From Desulfovibrio sp. (GTDB lineage: Bacteria; Desulfobacterota; Desulfovibrionia; Desulfovibrionales; Desulfovibrionaceae): DNA of 7,690 bases. Within the stretch, counting starts at the first letter, position 1. Each line of letters starts with the position of its first letter. The notes under the pieces are model-generated. The model was not told the origin of the DNA, did no database searches, and worked only from the letters and a program-made list of their open reading frames with translations. Below are positions 1-7,495 of the stretch, in pieces. A program made the translations under genes and the position numbers. The stretch is from NCBI GenBank assembly GCA_031255035.1, contig JAIRTI010000113.1:1-7690 (forward strand), in the 5' to 3' direction.

Positions 1-103
1 CACACCCGCCAGGGCCTTGCCGGCCCCAGCTTCGTAACTGGACCCGGTGATTGGGTGACGGGAGTGTTGCCATGTTGATACGCGCAGCCGGAAGCCAAAC
101 TGA

Positions 104-155
104 GGGGGTCCGGGGGAAATCATTTCCCCCGGCGGGGTCCGGGGCAGCGCCCCGG
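104..155. repeat. Tandem GC-rich hairpins, terminator- or REP-like
   Basis: Two perfect inverted repeats sit side by side. The first pairs CCGGGGGAAA (110-119) with TTTCCCCCGG (123-132) around a 3-base loop. The second pairs CCGGGGC (139-145) with GCCCCGG (149-155) around AGC. Each is preceded by the same 11-mer GGGGTCCGGGG (105-115 and 134-144), so the unit itself looks duplicated. There is no run of T after either stem, which argues against a textbook intrinsic terminator. It could be a dispersed intergenic repeat of the genome or the transcription end of a gene lying to the left. Confidence 0.6.
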
Positions 156-205
156 CCGCCGGAGGCATCGCCTTTCACAGTTAATGCTAATTGCTGATTG
201 CGGTA

Positions 206-310
206 AAATGCTCTGGTGTTGCGAAACGAAGTGTGGCAAGGTTCGTGAGATTTTCGCAGGCGGGCTTTGCCCGCCGTTAAGCGGAAATCGCAAACGCGAA
301 ATGCTCTGGT
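206..310 (+). repeat. 12-bp direct repeat flanking the gltB leader
   Basis: AAATGCTCTGGT occurs exactly at 206-217 and again at 299-310, 93 bases apart start to start. The second copy ends immediately before the AGGA of the gltB ribosome binding site. Exact repeats of this length are unlikely by chance in a 320-base region. The copies could be binding sites for a regulator or traces of a local duplication. The sequence does not decide between these. Confidence 0.5.
249..289 (+). promoter_or_regulatory. Two-tier hairpin in the gltB leader
   Basis: GATTTTCGC (249-257) can pair with GCGGAAATC (281-289) as nine pairs, one of them G-U. Directly inside, GGCGGGC (259-265) pairs perfectly with GCCCGCC (269-275) around a TTT loop. 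An internal loop (A258 against 276-280) separates the two tiers, for 16 base pairs in all. The structure ends 21 bases before the AGGA of the gltB ribosome binding site and is not followed by a T-run, so a simple terminator is less likely than a leader element acting on elongation, stability or translation. Function is inferred only. Confidence 0.45.
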
Positions 311-314
311 AGGA
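311..314 (+). promoter_or_regulatory. Ribosome binding site of gltB
   Basis: AGGA lies six bases before the ATG at 321. It selects this ATG over the in-frame TTG at 267, which sits inside the leader hairpin and has no Shine-Dalgarno sequence in front of it. Confidence 0.7.
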
Positions 315-320
315 TGCAAG

Positions 321-3300
321 ATGTCGGAAGAGATTAACAATTCGCTGTACATACCGGCGGATCATGATGCTTGCGGCGTGGGCTTTATCGCCCGTCTGGA
401 CGCTTCACCATCCCACGCTCTCGTCGGAGAGGCGGTAACGGCGCTGGCGCGCATGGGGCACAGGGGCGGCGCCTGCTTCACTCCGGACACCCCGGACGGC
501 GCCGGGATACTGTTCCCACTGCCGCAAGCATTCATGCGAAAAATCTGGCGGCCAATCTGCGGGGAATTCCCGCATTTCGCCGCTGTCGGGCAGTTTTTTC
601 TCCCGCCGGAAGCCAAAGACATGGAGCAAATAGAAACTTTGCTTGAGCATGTGCTGTCCCGGCATGCTTTGCGGTTGGCGGGCAAGCGGGATGTGCCGCT
701 TCGCCGGGAGTCCCTCAGGCCATATGCCGAGGCTTCATGTCCGTTTATCCGTCAATATCTGGTAGCCCCCACAGAGGCTTGTCTGCAAAAGTTGCGCGAC
801 TCGTCCGGGGCGGAAGCAGGGGCTTCACCCGAAGACATGCTTGAGCGTATCCTCTATGTAGCCCGTCGCCATCTTGAAAACAGCGTGCGGGACAAACTTC
901 CCCACGCAATGCGGCACTTTCACGTATGCAGTTTTTCCGCGAACAGTATAGTATATAAAGGACTGCTTTCCGGCGGGAGTCTTTCAGCATTTTATGCCGA
1001 TCTCGCGGACACGGATTTCAGTGTTCATTTTGCTGTCTTTCACGAACGCTACAGCACAAATACTCGTCCGATGTGGCGGCTGGCCCAGCCTTTTCATTGT
1101 CTTGCGCATAATGGAGAGATCAATACTCTGGCTTGCAACAAGGCGAATATGGCTATGCGTGAGCCGTTACTTTGTTCCGCCCTGTACGGCGAAGATATTC
1201 GCCATCTTGTACCTGTGCTGGACCCGCGCGGCAGTGACTCAAGCACCCTGGATAACTGCCTGGAGTTCCTGCACAGGGGAGGCAGAACCATTGCCCATGC
1301 GGCCATGATGCTCGTGCCGGAACCTTTCGGCCCGGCCTATGTCATGGGAGAGGACAAACGCGCTTTCTACGAATACCACGCGGCCATCATGGAGCCGTGG
1401 GACGGCCCTTCGGCCCTGGTATTCACGGACGGAAAAAGACAGCTTGGGGCCATGCTTGACAGAAACGCCCTGCGTCCTTGCCGTTATGCCCGCACCAAAG
1501 ACGGCTTCTTCATCCTCGCCTCCGAGGCCGGTGTGCTCGATCTCCCGGATGCGCGCATTGTCGAGCGTGGACGGCTTCAGCCCCGCCGCATGCTCATGAT
1601 TGATTTTGCCAGAGGCAGAGTTATTGACGATGCCGAATGTAAGGGAAGGGTCATTTATGAAAAACCATATCGGCATTGGGTGCGTCAAAATGGGCTTGCC
1701 CTGCGGGACTTGCCGCTGCCGTCCGGCGCGCCGTCCAAACCCGCGTCCACGGAGCGGGCGACGCTGATTGCCGAGCAACTGTTGTTCGGGTACAGCAAAG
1801 AAGATATCAGCGACATCCTTGTACCCATGGCGCGAGACGCGCAAGAGCCGGTCTCCTCCATGGGGACGGACATCCCCCTGGCCGTTCTTTCCGGCAGGCC
1901 ACAGCTTTTGTTCCACTACTTCAAACAGCGCTTCGCCCAGGTGACCAACCCGCCCATCGATCCCTTGCGGGAAGGGTTGGTGATGACCCTCACCGGATTT
2001 GCCGGAAAAATGGGCAACCTGCTGGAAGAAAAGCCGGAACAGTACACGCGGCTGCGTCTGGCCAACCCCCTGCTCAACGCGGAAGATGTCACGCGTCTCC
2101 TCGCTTCAGAGCATCCGGCGGCTAAAACTTCCGTATTGCCCATCTTTTTCGACGCGACACATGCGGAAGCGGGAGAAGCCCTTGGCGCGGCACTGGAAGA
2201 GCTGTTTGGCAATGCGGATAAGGCCCTTGAGAAATCCACGCTGCTGTTGCTCTCAGACGCGGGCGCGGGACCGGGGCAAGCTCCGATTCCCTCCTTGCTC
2301 GCCGTGTCTGCCCTGCACCGGCACTTGCTGAGAAAAGGCATACGCCACGCATGTTCTCTGCTGGTCGATACAGGCGAAGCGCGAGAGGTGATGCATATTG
2401 CCCAGCTCATCGCTTTCGGCGCGAGCGCCGTATACCCGCGTACCGCTTTTGCTTCCATAGAAGCCCTTGCGGACGAAGGCGCGCTCGGGACCGCCGTCAC
2501 GCCGTTACAGGCGCGCACAGCCTATGCCAATGCAATCCACAAGGGGCTTTTGAAAACATTTTCGCGCATGGGCATTTCCACATTACGTTCATTTTCCGGC
2601 GGTCAGGGTTTTGAAGCCGTGGGCTTGGGAAAGGAGTTGCTTGATACCCATTTCAGCGGAATTCCAAGCCGCATCGGCGGTATAGGCTTATCTTGCGTCG
2701 CCGCGGAGGCTTTGTCCCGACATGCGGCCGCTTTTGGGAAGCAGAGTGACGGGGCGTCTCCGGCGGCGCTCCCGCAGGCAGGCCGCCACAAGTACCGGAA
2801 AGACGGCGAGCGCCACTTATGGACGCCTTCCTCGGTGCGCGCCTTGCAGCGCGCGGTACGCGACAATGACAAAGAAGCCTACCGGGAATTCGCCGGAGAA
2901 AGCGATGCGCAAACTGATTCCCCGGTAACGCTGCGCGGGCTTCTGACTTTAAAAAACGAGGCCACGCCCATTCCCTTGACAGAGGTGGAAGCGGAAGAGA
3001 GCATCATGCGCCGCTTCGTGGGGGCGGCTATGTCCTACGGTTCCATCAGCCCTGAAGCCCATGAGGCCATTGCCATAGCCTGTAATCGCGTCGGCGCGCG
3101 TTCCAATTGCGGCGAGGGGGGCGAAGGCCCTGAAAGAAATCACATTCGCGAAAACGGTGATAACCCGCGCTCGCGCGTACGCCAGATCGCTTCGGGGCGT
3201 TTCGGGGTCAGCGCCGAATATATCATGTATGCCGACGAAGCCCAGATTAAAATTGCCCAAGGCGCCAAGCCCGGAGAAGGCGGGCAGCTTCCGGCCCATA

Positions 3301-4991
3301 AAGTTCTGCCCGATATTGCGCGTGTTCGGCGCACAACCGCCGGCATCACGCTCATATCGCCGCCGCCGCATCACGATATTTACTCCATAGAAGATCTGGC
3401 CCAACTGATTTACGATTTGAAAAGCCTGAACCCCAAGGTCAGGGTTTCGGTCAAGCTGGTAGCCGGCAGCGGCGTGGGCACGGTTGCGGCGGGTGTAGCC
3501 AAAGCCGGCGCGGACGGTATTGTGATTTCGGGCCACGACGGCGGCACCGGGGCGTCGCCGCGTTCCGCCGTCGAATATGTCGGCCTGCCGTGGGAAATGG
3601 GCTTGTCTGAAACCCAGGCCGCTTTATGCGCCAACGGGTTGCGCGCGCGCGTCCGTTTGCAGACTGACGGACAACTGCGCACCGGCAAAGACCTGGTTAT
3701 GGCGGCTCTGCTTGGCGCGGATGAGTTCGCTTTCGGCACATCCCTGCTTGTCTCGCTGGGTTGCTGTCTGCTGCGCGTCTGTCATCTGGGTTCCTGTGCT
3801 GTAGGCATTGCCACGCAGGAACAGAAGCTGCGCGCCCGCTTTTCGGGAAGCCCCGAACATGTGGAGAGATATTTGCGTTTTCTGGCCTGGGATATGCGCC
3901 TGGTGATGGCAAATCTCGGCTTTCGCAGCGTGGACGAAATGATCGGCAGGGGTGATCTGCTGACAATGGCCCCGCTGTCTCCGCTTTTGCCCGAAACGCA
4001 GACCGTCAAGCTGCGTTCTCTGGATCTTTCTCCCCTGATTATAAATACACATGAATTCATGGTCGCTTCCGCATGCGGAGATTACGGGGAGCGCCCGCCG
4101 CACGCCGTTGTCGAATCGCCGTTGAACGGCAGGATGTTCAATGCTCTGGAGCAGGATATCCGCAAGAAGCGCCCGTGCCGCTTCTCGGGCGTCATAGCCA
4201 ATACCGATCGCGCCGTGGGCAGTCGCGTTGCCGGTGAAATTGCCAGATTGCATGGTGACAAAGGGCTTGCGCCCGGAACGGTGCAGATTGAACTTTCCGG
4301 TACGGCCGGGCAAAGCATCGGGGCTTTTTTGACGCGGGGGATATTCCTGCGTATGCGTGGCGAGGCCAATGATTATGCCGGTAAAGGGCTTTCAGGCGGC
4401 ATGCTTGCCGTGTGCCCGCCGGAGGAATCGCAACGCATGTCCTGGTTGAGCAAGCCGTATACCGCTGTGGGGAATGTGTCCTTGTACGGCGCAACCTCCG
4501 GAGAGGCCTTTTTCGCCGGTAGCGCCGGTGAGCGTTTTGCCGTGCGCAACAGCGGGGCCACAGCCGTGGTTGAGGGCGTGGGCGACCATGCCTGCGAATA
4601 TATGACAGGCGGCGTGGTGGTTGTTCTTGGCCCCACCGGGTACAACTTTGGCGCCGGCATGAGCGGCGGCGTGGCCTACGTCTTTGATCAGAGCGAGCAG
4701 TTTCAAAACCGCTGCAACATGCATTCGGTGGATATGGAAAGCGTCTGGAAGGCCGATGACGTGCAGTTGCTTCACAAACTGCTGACCGACCATGTCCGCC
4801 ATACAGGCAGCCTGCTGGCCGGGGCTTTGTTGCGTGACTGGCAGGAAGCCGTGCCGCTGTTCCTGAAAGTTACCCCCATAGGCCATCAGCGCTCCCTGGA
4901 AAGGATGAAGTTTGGCGAGGGAAATATGGTGGAACGCATAGCGGCTACCGAAGAAGTATATAAGCCTACCGATACAAAGCGCACCGCGTAA
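321..4991 (+). CDS. gltB: Glutamate synthase large (alpha) subunit
   Basis: Encodes 1556 residues; cytosolic. The enzyme takes the amide nitrogen of glutamine, passes ammonia through an internal tunnel and makes glutamate from 2-oxoglutarate, completing the GS-GOGAT route of ammonium assimilation. Visible domains: class II glutaminase (about 18-430) with nucleophile Cys18 in CGVGF exposed after removal of a 17-residue propeptide, oxyanion motif AHNGEIN (262-268) and ERYSTNT (242-248); central domain (about 475-780) with MGTDIPLAVLS (514-524); FMN barrel (about 870-1230) with MSYGSIS (904-910), GAKPGEGGQLP (981-991) and SGHDGGTGASP (1070-1080); 3Fe-4S cysteines 1148, 1154 and 1159 in the C-x5-C-x4-C pattern; C-terminal GXGXG beta-helix (about 1260-1500) with GTAGQSIG. 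It is about 70 residues longer than E. coli GltB. The segment between GGE (933-935) and SGRFG lacks the long loop of ferredoxin-dependent enzymes, so the NADPH type that needs GltD is more likely. No gltD is adjacent. Start ATG321 is chosen for its AGGA site. Confidence 0.97.
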   Translation: MSEEINNSLYIPADHDACGVGFIARLDASPSHALVGEAVTALARMGHRGGACFTPDTPDGAGILFPLPQAFMRKIWRPICGEFPHFAAVGQFFLPPEAKDMEQIETLLEHVLSRHALRLAGKRDVPLRRESLRPYAEASCPFIRQYLVAPTEACLQKLRDSSGAEAGASPEDMLERILYVARRHLENSVRDKLPHAMRHFHVCSFSANSIVYKGLLSGGSLSAFYADLADTDFSVHFAVFHERYSTNTRPMWRLAQPFHCLAHNGEINTLACNKANMAMREPLLCSALYGEDIRHLVPVLDPRGSDSSTLDNCLEFLHRGGRTIAHAAMMLVPEPFGPAYVMGEDKRAFYEYHAAIMEPWDGPSALVFTDGKRQLGAMLDRNALRPCRYARTKDGFFILASEAGVLDLPDARIVERGRLQPRRMLMIDFARGRVIDDAECKGRVIYEKPYRHWVRQNGLALRDLPLPSGAPSKPASTERATLIAEQLLFGYSKEDISDILVPMARDAQEPVSSMGTDIPLAVLSGRPQLLFHYFKQRFAQVTNPPIDPLREGLVMTLTGFAGKMGNLLEEKPEQYTRLRLANPLLNAEDVTRLLASEHPAAKTSVLPIFFDATHAEAGEALGAALEELFGNADKALEKSTLLLLSDAGAGPGQAPIPSLLAVSALHRHLLRKGIRHACSLLVDTGEAREVMHIAQLIAFGASAVYPRTAFASIEALADEGALGTAVTPLQARTAYANAIHKGLLKTFSRMGISTLRSFSGGQGFEAVGLGKELLDTHFSGIPSRIGGIGLSCVAAEALSRHAAAFGKQSDGASPAALPQAGRHKYRKDGERHLWTPSSVRALQRAVRDNDKEAYREFAGESDAQTDSPVTLRGLLTLKNEATPIPLTEVEAEESIMRRFVGAAMSYGSISPEAHEAIAIACNRVGARSNCGEGGEGPERNHIRENGDNPRSRVRQIASGRFGVSAEYIMYADEAQIKIAQGAKPGEGGQLPAHKVLPDIARVRRTTAGITLISPPPHHDIYSIEDLAQLIYDLKSLNPKVRVSVKLVAGSGVGTVAAGVAKAGADGIVISGHDGGTGASPRSAVEYVGLPWEMGLSETQAALCANGLRARVRLQTDGQLRTGKDLVMAALLGADEFAFGTSLLVSLGCCLLRVCHLGSCAVGIATQEQKLRARFSGSPEHVERYLRFLAWDMRLVMANLGFRSVDEMIGRGDLLTMAPLSPLLPETQTVKLRSLDLSPLIINTHEFMVASACGDYGERPPHAVVESPLNGRMFNALEQDIRKKRPCRFSGVIANTDRAVGSRVAGEIARLHGDKGLAPGTVQIELSGTAGQSIGAFLTRGIFLRMRGEANDYAGKGLSGGMLAVCPPEESQRMSWLSKPYTAVGNVSLYGATSGEAFFAGSAGERFAVRNSGATAVVEGVGDHACEYMTGGVVVVLGPTGYNFGAGMSGGVAYVFDQSEQFQNRCNMHSVDMESVWKADDVQLLHKLLTDHVRHTGSLLAGALLRDWQEAVPLFLKVTPIGHQRSLERMKFGEGNMVERIAATEEVYKPTDTKRTA

Positions 4992-5025
4992 AGGAAGCGG
5001 AACAGCGTCCGAGAAAGATCGGGGT
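4992..5025. other. Convergent 34-bp gap without clear terminator
   Basis: The stop codons of gltB (TAA, 4989-4991) and the ATPase gene (TGA, read on the minus strand at 5028-5026) face each other across 34 bases. The only dyad seen is a 4-bp CCGA...TCGG, too weak for a bidirectional terminator, and there is no T-run on either strand. Transcripts may overlap at their 3' ends or stop by Rho. Confidence 0.55.
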
Positions 5026-7440
5026 TCACTTGCGCATGGCCCTCAGTCCGTTGGCGACGACCGCCAGGGCCGCGCCAACGTCGGCGAAGACCGCCATCCA
5101 CATGGTGGCCAGGCCCATGAAGGTCAGGGCGAAGAACACGGCCTTCAGGGCAAGGGCGAAGGTAATGTTTTGCACGAGAATTGCGTGGGTTGACCGGGAC
5201 AGGCGGATGAAGCGGGGGATCTTTCTCAGGTCGTCGTCCATCAGGGCCACGTCCGCCGTTTCGATGGCCGTGTCCGTGCCGCCCCTGGCCATGGCGAAGC
5301 CGATATCGGCCCTTGCCAGCGCCGGCGCGTCGTTGATGCCGTCGCCCACCATGCCCACCTTGGCCGACTTGCCGCCTTCCCGCTGAAGCCGTTCGATCAC
5401 CTTGAGCTTGTCCTCAGGCAACAGGTCGCCCCTGAAGTCGTCCACGCCGACCTGCCCGGCAATCGCCCTGGCCGTATGTTCGTTGTCGCCGGTGAGCATG
5501 ACGGTTCTGACGCCGAGCCCTTTAAGCTCCCGGATGGCCTCGATGCTGGAGGACTTCAGGGTATCGGCAACGGCGAACAGGCCATTGACGGCGTCGCCCA
5601 CCAGGGCCACAACCGTCCTGCCTTGCCGCTCAAGCCGGAATATCCGTTGCTCAAGCTCCTCCGAGCACATCCCCAGGTCTTCCACCATGCGGTGGTTGCC
5701 CAGGAACCATTTCTTGCCGTCAATGACGCCGCATACGCCCTGGCCGGGGAGGGCGGTGAAGCCGTCAACATCCAGGGGATTCGCCTTGTTTTCCGCCGCG
5801 TTTTCCGCAATAGCCCTGGAAACGGGGTGATCCGAGCGCGAGGCGAGGCTGGCCGCGATCACCATGGCTTTGCGGCCGTCAATGTCGCCAAGTTCCACAA
5901 AATCCGTCTGGCGCGGCTTGCCGTGGGTGATGGTGCCGGTCTTGTCCAGGGCCAGCCAGGCGAGTCGCCTGCCCTGTTCCAGAAAGACGCCGCCCTTGAC
6001 CAGAATGCCGTGGCGGGTGGCCGCCGCCATGCCGGAGACGATGCTGACCGGCGTGGAGATGACCAGGGCGCAGGGGCAGCCGATGACCAGAAGGACCAGG
6101 GCCGTGTAAACGGATTGCGGCCACGCGCCGCCCATGAACAGCGGCGGGATGACGCCGGCCAGAATGGCCGCCAGAAAGACCGCCGGGGTGTAGTACTTCG
6201 CAAAGCGATCCACAAAACGCTGAATGGGGGCGCGGGCGCCCTGGGCTTCCTCCACGGCGTGGATGATGCGGGCCAGGGTGGAATTGGTGGCGGCGGCAGT
6301 CACTTCAAACTCGAACGAGCCGGATTCGTTAATGGTTCCGGCGTAGACCGTGTCTCCTTCGCTTTTTTCCACCGGCAGGCTCTCGCCGGTAATGGGGGCC
6401 TGGTTGACGGCGGAGCGGCCCTCCAGGATGACGCCGTCAAGGCCGATTTTTTCTCCGGGGCGCACCCGGATCCGGCTGCCTACGGCCACCTGCCGGATAT
6501 CGGTCTCCACCCAGCTTCCATCCGGGCGGAGCGCCGTCGCCTTTTCCGGCGCGAGCGCCAGCAGGTCCTTGATGGCACGCCGGGCCCGGTCAAGGGCCTT
6601 GGCTTCGATGGCCTCGGACAGGTTGAACAGCACCATGACCATGGCCGCTTCGGGATACTGGCCGATAACGGCCGCGCCGGTCACGGCCACGGACATCAGG
6701 GCGTTGATGTTGAGATTGAAGTTGCGGACGGCCAGCCAGCCCTTCCGGTAGGTCGAAAGCCCGGCCAGGGCGATGGCCGCCACCGCAAAGACCAGGGGCA
6801 GCCAGGCAAGCACGGTGACGCCGTTGATTTTCCAGGCCGCGAGGTCCAGGCCGAAGGGGCTGACGTCCCACTCGGCCAGCAACTCGAAAGTCTCGGACAG
6901 GGCGGCGGCCGCGCCGGCAACGGCCAGTCTGCCCCAGGGGATCTTCGTTTCCGGCGTCGTCGTTGAAGAGTCAGGGCCGGCAACAAGGGGTTCCGGCGTC
7001 ATATCGATGGACGTCAACGCGGCCACGATGGCATCGGTGGACGGCAGTTCGTGGTCGACGGTCAAAACGCGCCGCATCAGATTGAACTCAAGCTTCGTGA
7101 CGCCAGGAACCCCGGCCATCTTTGCGCGAATCAGGGCCTCTTCCATGGGACAATCCATGTTCATAATGCGATAGACAGCCCGCGTCTTCGACGCGCCCGA
7201 CACATCCGGCGCGCCCGGCGCGGCGGGGCCGACGGGTTCGGAGGCGGCATGGTCGGGTCCGCAGCAATGGCACTGGGCCGCTTCGAGTCCGCGTGAGCGT
7301 CCGGACGCGCAATCGGGAGAACAACCGGCCGCGCATGGGGTTTCGTGTTCTTTCGATTGCAGGATTTCCGCCGCCTTGCCGCAGATGAATCCCGCCGGGT
7401 GGCGAGCGCCGCAAAGGCAGATTGCCGTAGCGTTTGTCAT
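5026..7440 (-). CDS. zntA: Zn/Cd/Pb-exporting P1B-2 type ATPase
   Basis: Encodes 804 residues of an inner-membrane pump that exports Zn2+, Cd2+ or Pb2+ from the cytosol using ATP. The tail (1-85) is cysteine-rich. A heavy-metal-associated domain follows (about 88-150) whose site reads MDCPMEE (95-101), with one cysteine where classical ZntA has CxxC. Membrane helices lie roughly at 172-190, 207-229, 246-261, 263-280, 419-438 and 442-465, then two after 755. Catalytic motifs are intact: TGES (351-354), CPC (455-457), DKTGT with phosphorylated Asp499, SDHPV with His538-Pro539, TGD (650-652) and GDGIND (699-704). Lys766 in the penultimate helix and Asp787 in DVGAAL of the last helix are the Zn/Cd/Pb-class markers, which argues against a copper pump. 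The start at 7440 is supported by GGAG six bases before it. The gene is alone, convergent with gltB, and preceded by a MerR-type promoter. Zinc, cadmium or lead preference cannot be read from sequence; cadA or pbrA would be equally fair names. Confidence 0.95.
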   Translation of the reverse strand: MTNATAICLCGARHPAGFICGKAAEILQSKEHETPCAAGCSPDCASGRSRGLEAAQCHCCGPDHAASEPVGPAAPGAPDVSGASKTRAVYRIMNMDCPMEEALIRAKMAGVPGVTKLEFNLMRRVLTVDHELPSTDAIVAALTSIDMTPEPLVAGPDSSTTTPETKIPWGRLAVAGAAAALSETFELLAEWDVSPFGLDLAAWKINGVTVLAWLPLVFAVAAIALAGLSTYRKGWLAVRNFNLNINALMSVAVTGAAVIGQYPEAAMVMVLFNLSEAIEAKALDRARRAIKDLLALAPEKATALRPDGSWVETDIRQVAVGSRIRVRPGEKIGLDGVILEGRSAVNQAPITGESLPVEKSEGDTVYAGTINESGSFEFEVTAAATNSTLARIIHAVEEAQGARAPIQRFVDRFAKYYTPAVFLAAILAGVIPPLFMGGAWPQSVYTALVLLVIGCPCALVISTPVSIVSGMAAATRHGILVKGGVFLEQGRRLAWLALDKTGTITHGKPRQTDFVELGDIDGRKAMVIAASLASRSDHPVSRAIAENAAENKANPLDVDGFTALPGQGVCGVIDGKKWFLGNHRMVEDLGMCSEELEQRIFRLERQGRTVVALVGDAVNGLFAVADTLKSSSIEAIRELKGLGVRTVMLTGDNEHTARAIAGQVGVDDFRGDLLPEDKLKVIERLQREGGKSAKVGMVGDGINDAPALARADIGFAMARGGTDTAIETADVALMDDDLRKIPRFIRLSRSTHAILVQNITFALALKAVFFALTFMGLATMWMAVFADVGAALAVVANGLRAMRK

Positions 7441-7446
7441 GGTTTT

Positions 7447-7450
7447 CTCC
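7447..7450 (-). promoter_or_regulatory. Ribosome binding site of the ATPase gene
   Basis: Read on the minus strand, GGAG stands six bases before the ATG at 7440-7438. This supports the long N-terminus that includes the cysteine-rich tail. Confidence 0.7.
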
Positions 7451-7464
7451 GCTTTTCTGATAGT

Positions 7465-7495
7465 CAGGCGGGCCGTCTGGGCGATCGCCCGCCTG
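7465..7495 (-). promoter_or_regulatory. 9-bp hairpin in the ATPase leader
   Basis: CAGGCGGGC (7465-7473) is the exact inverse of GCCCGCCTG (7487-7495), around a 13-base loop. A second perfect palindrome, GGGCGATCGCCC (7479-7490), overlaps its right arm. If transcription starts near 7497, as the promoter suggests, this hairpin forms almost the whole start of the leader RNA, about 15 bases before the GGAG site. It may stabilise the message or serve as a DNA site for a second regulator. Confidence 0.5.

Larger units (their letters stand above)
1..320. other. Intergenic region upstream of gltB
   Basis: No convincing gene lies in these 320 bases. One + frame is open from position 1 to a TGA at 76-78 (25 codons) and could be the tail of an upstream gene, but its residues match no family I know. 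From 104 to 155 there are two perfect GC-rich hairpins. From about 178 to 210 the DNA is noticeably AT-richer, the most likely place for the gltB promoter, but I found no pair of hexamers with acceptable spacing and no clear sigma-54 site. The remainder (206-310) carries the direct repeat and leader hairpin listed separately. Confidence 0.6.

Noticed and set aside
174..210. Sigma-70 or sigma-54 promoter for gltB
   Set aside because: TTCACA (174-179) and TAAAAT (204-209) are individually promising but 24 bases apart. No GG-N10-GC element with flanking consensus was found.
267..320. TTG start 18 codons upstream of the chosen gltB start
   Set aside because: The TTG sits in the loop and right arm of the leader hairpin, lacks a Shine-Dalgarno sequence, and would add basic residues of no known use. 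ATG321 has AGGA at correct spacing.
1239..1916. 225-residue open frame on the - strand
   Set aside because: It is antisense to conserved GltB motifs, shows no domain, and has no convincing ribosome binding site.
3762..3797. Extra cysteine (Cys1149) next to the 3Fe-4S ligands
   Set aside because: The C-x5-C-x4-C ligand spacing is intact using Cys1148, 1154 and 1159; position 1149 is variable in the family, so the extra cysteine is probably incidental.
3624..4313. 229-residue open frame on the - strand
   Set aside because: It is a shadow of the GltB iron-sulfur and C-terminal regions, with no family resemblance.
5009..5023. Terminator between the convergent genes
   Set aside because: Only a 4-bp stem with no T-run on either strand.
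5476..6966. 496-residue open frame on the + strand
   Set aside because: It lies wholly opposite the intact ATPase gene. Its product is Gly-, Ala- and Arg-rich with no recognisable motif, as expected of the antisense of a GC-rich gene.
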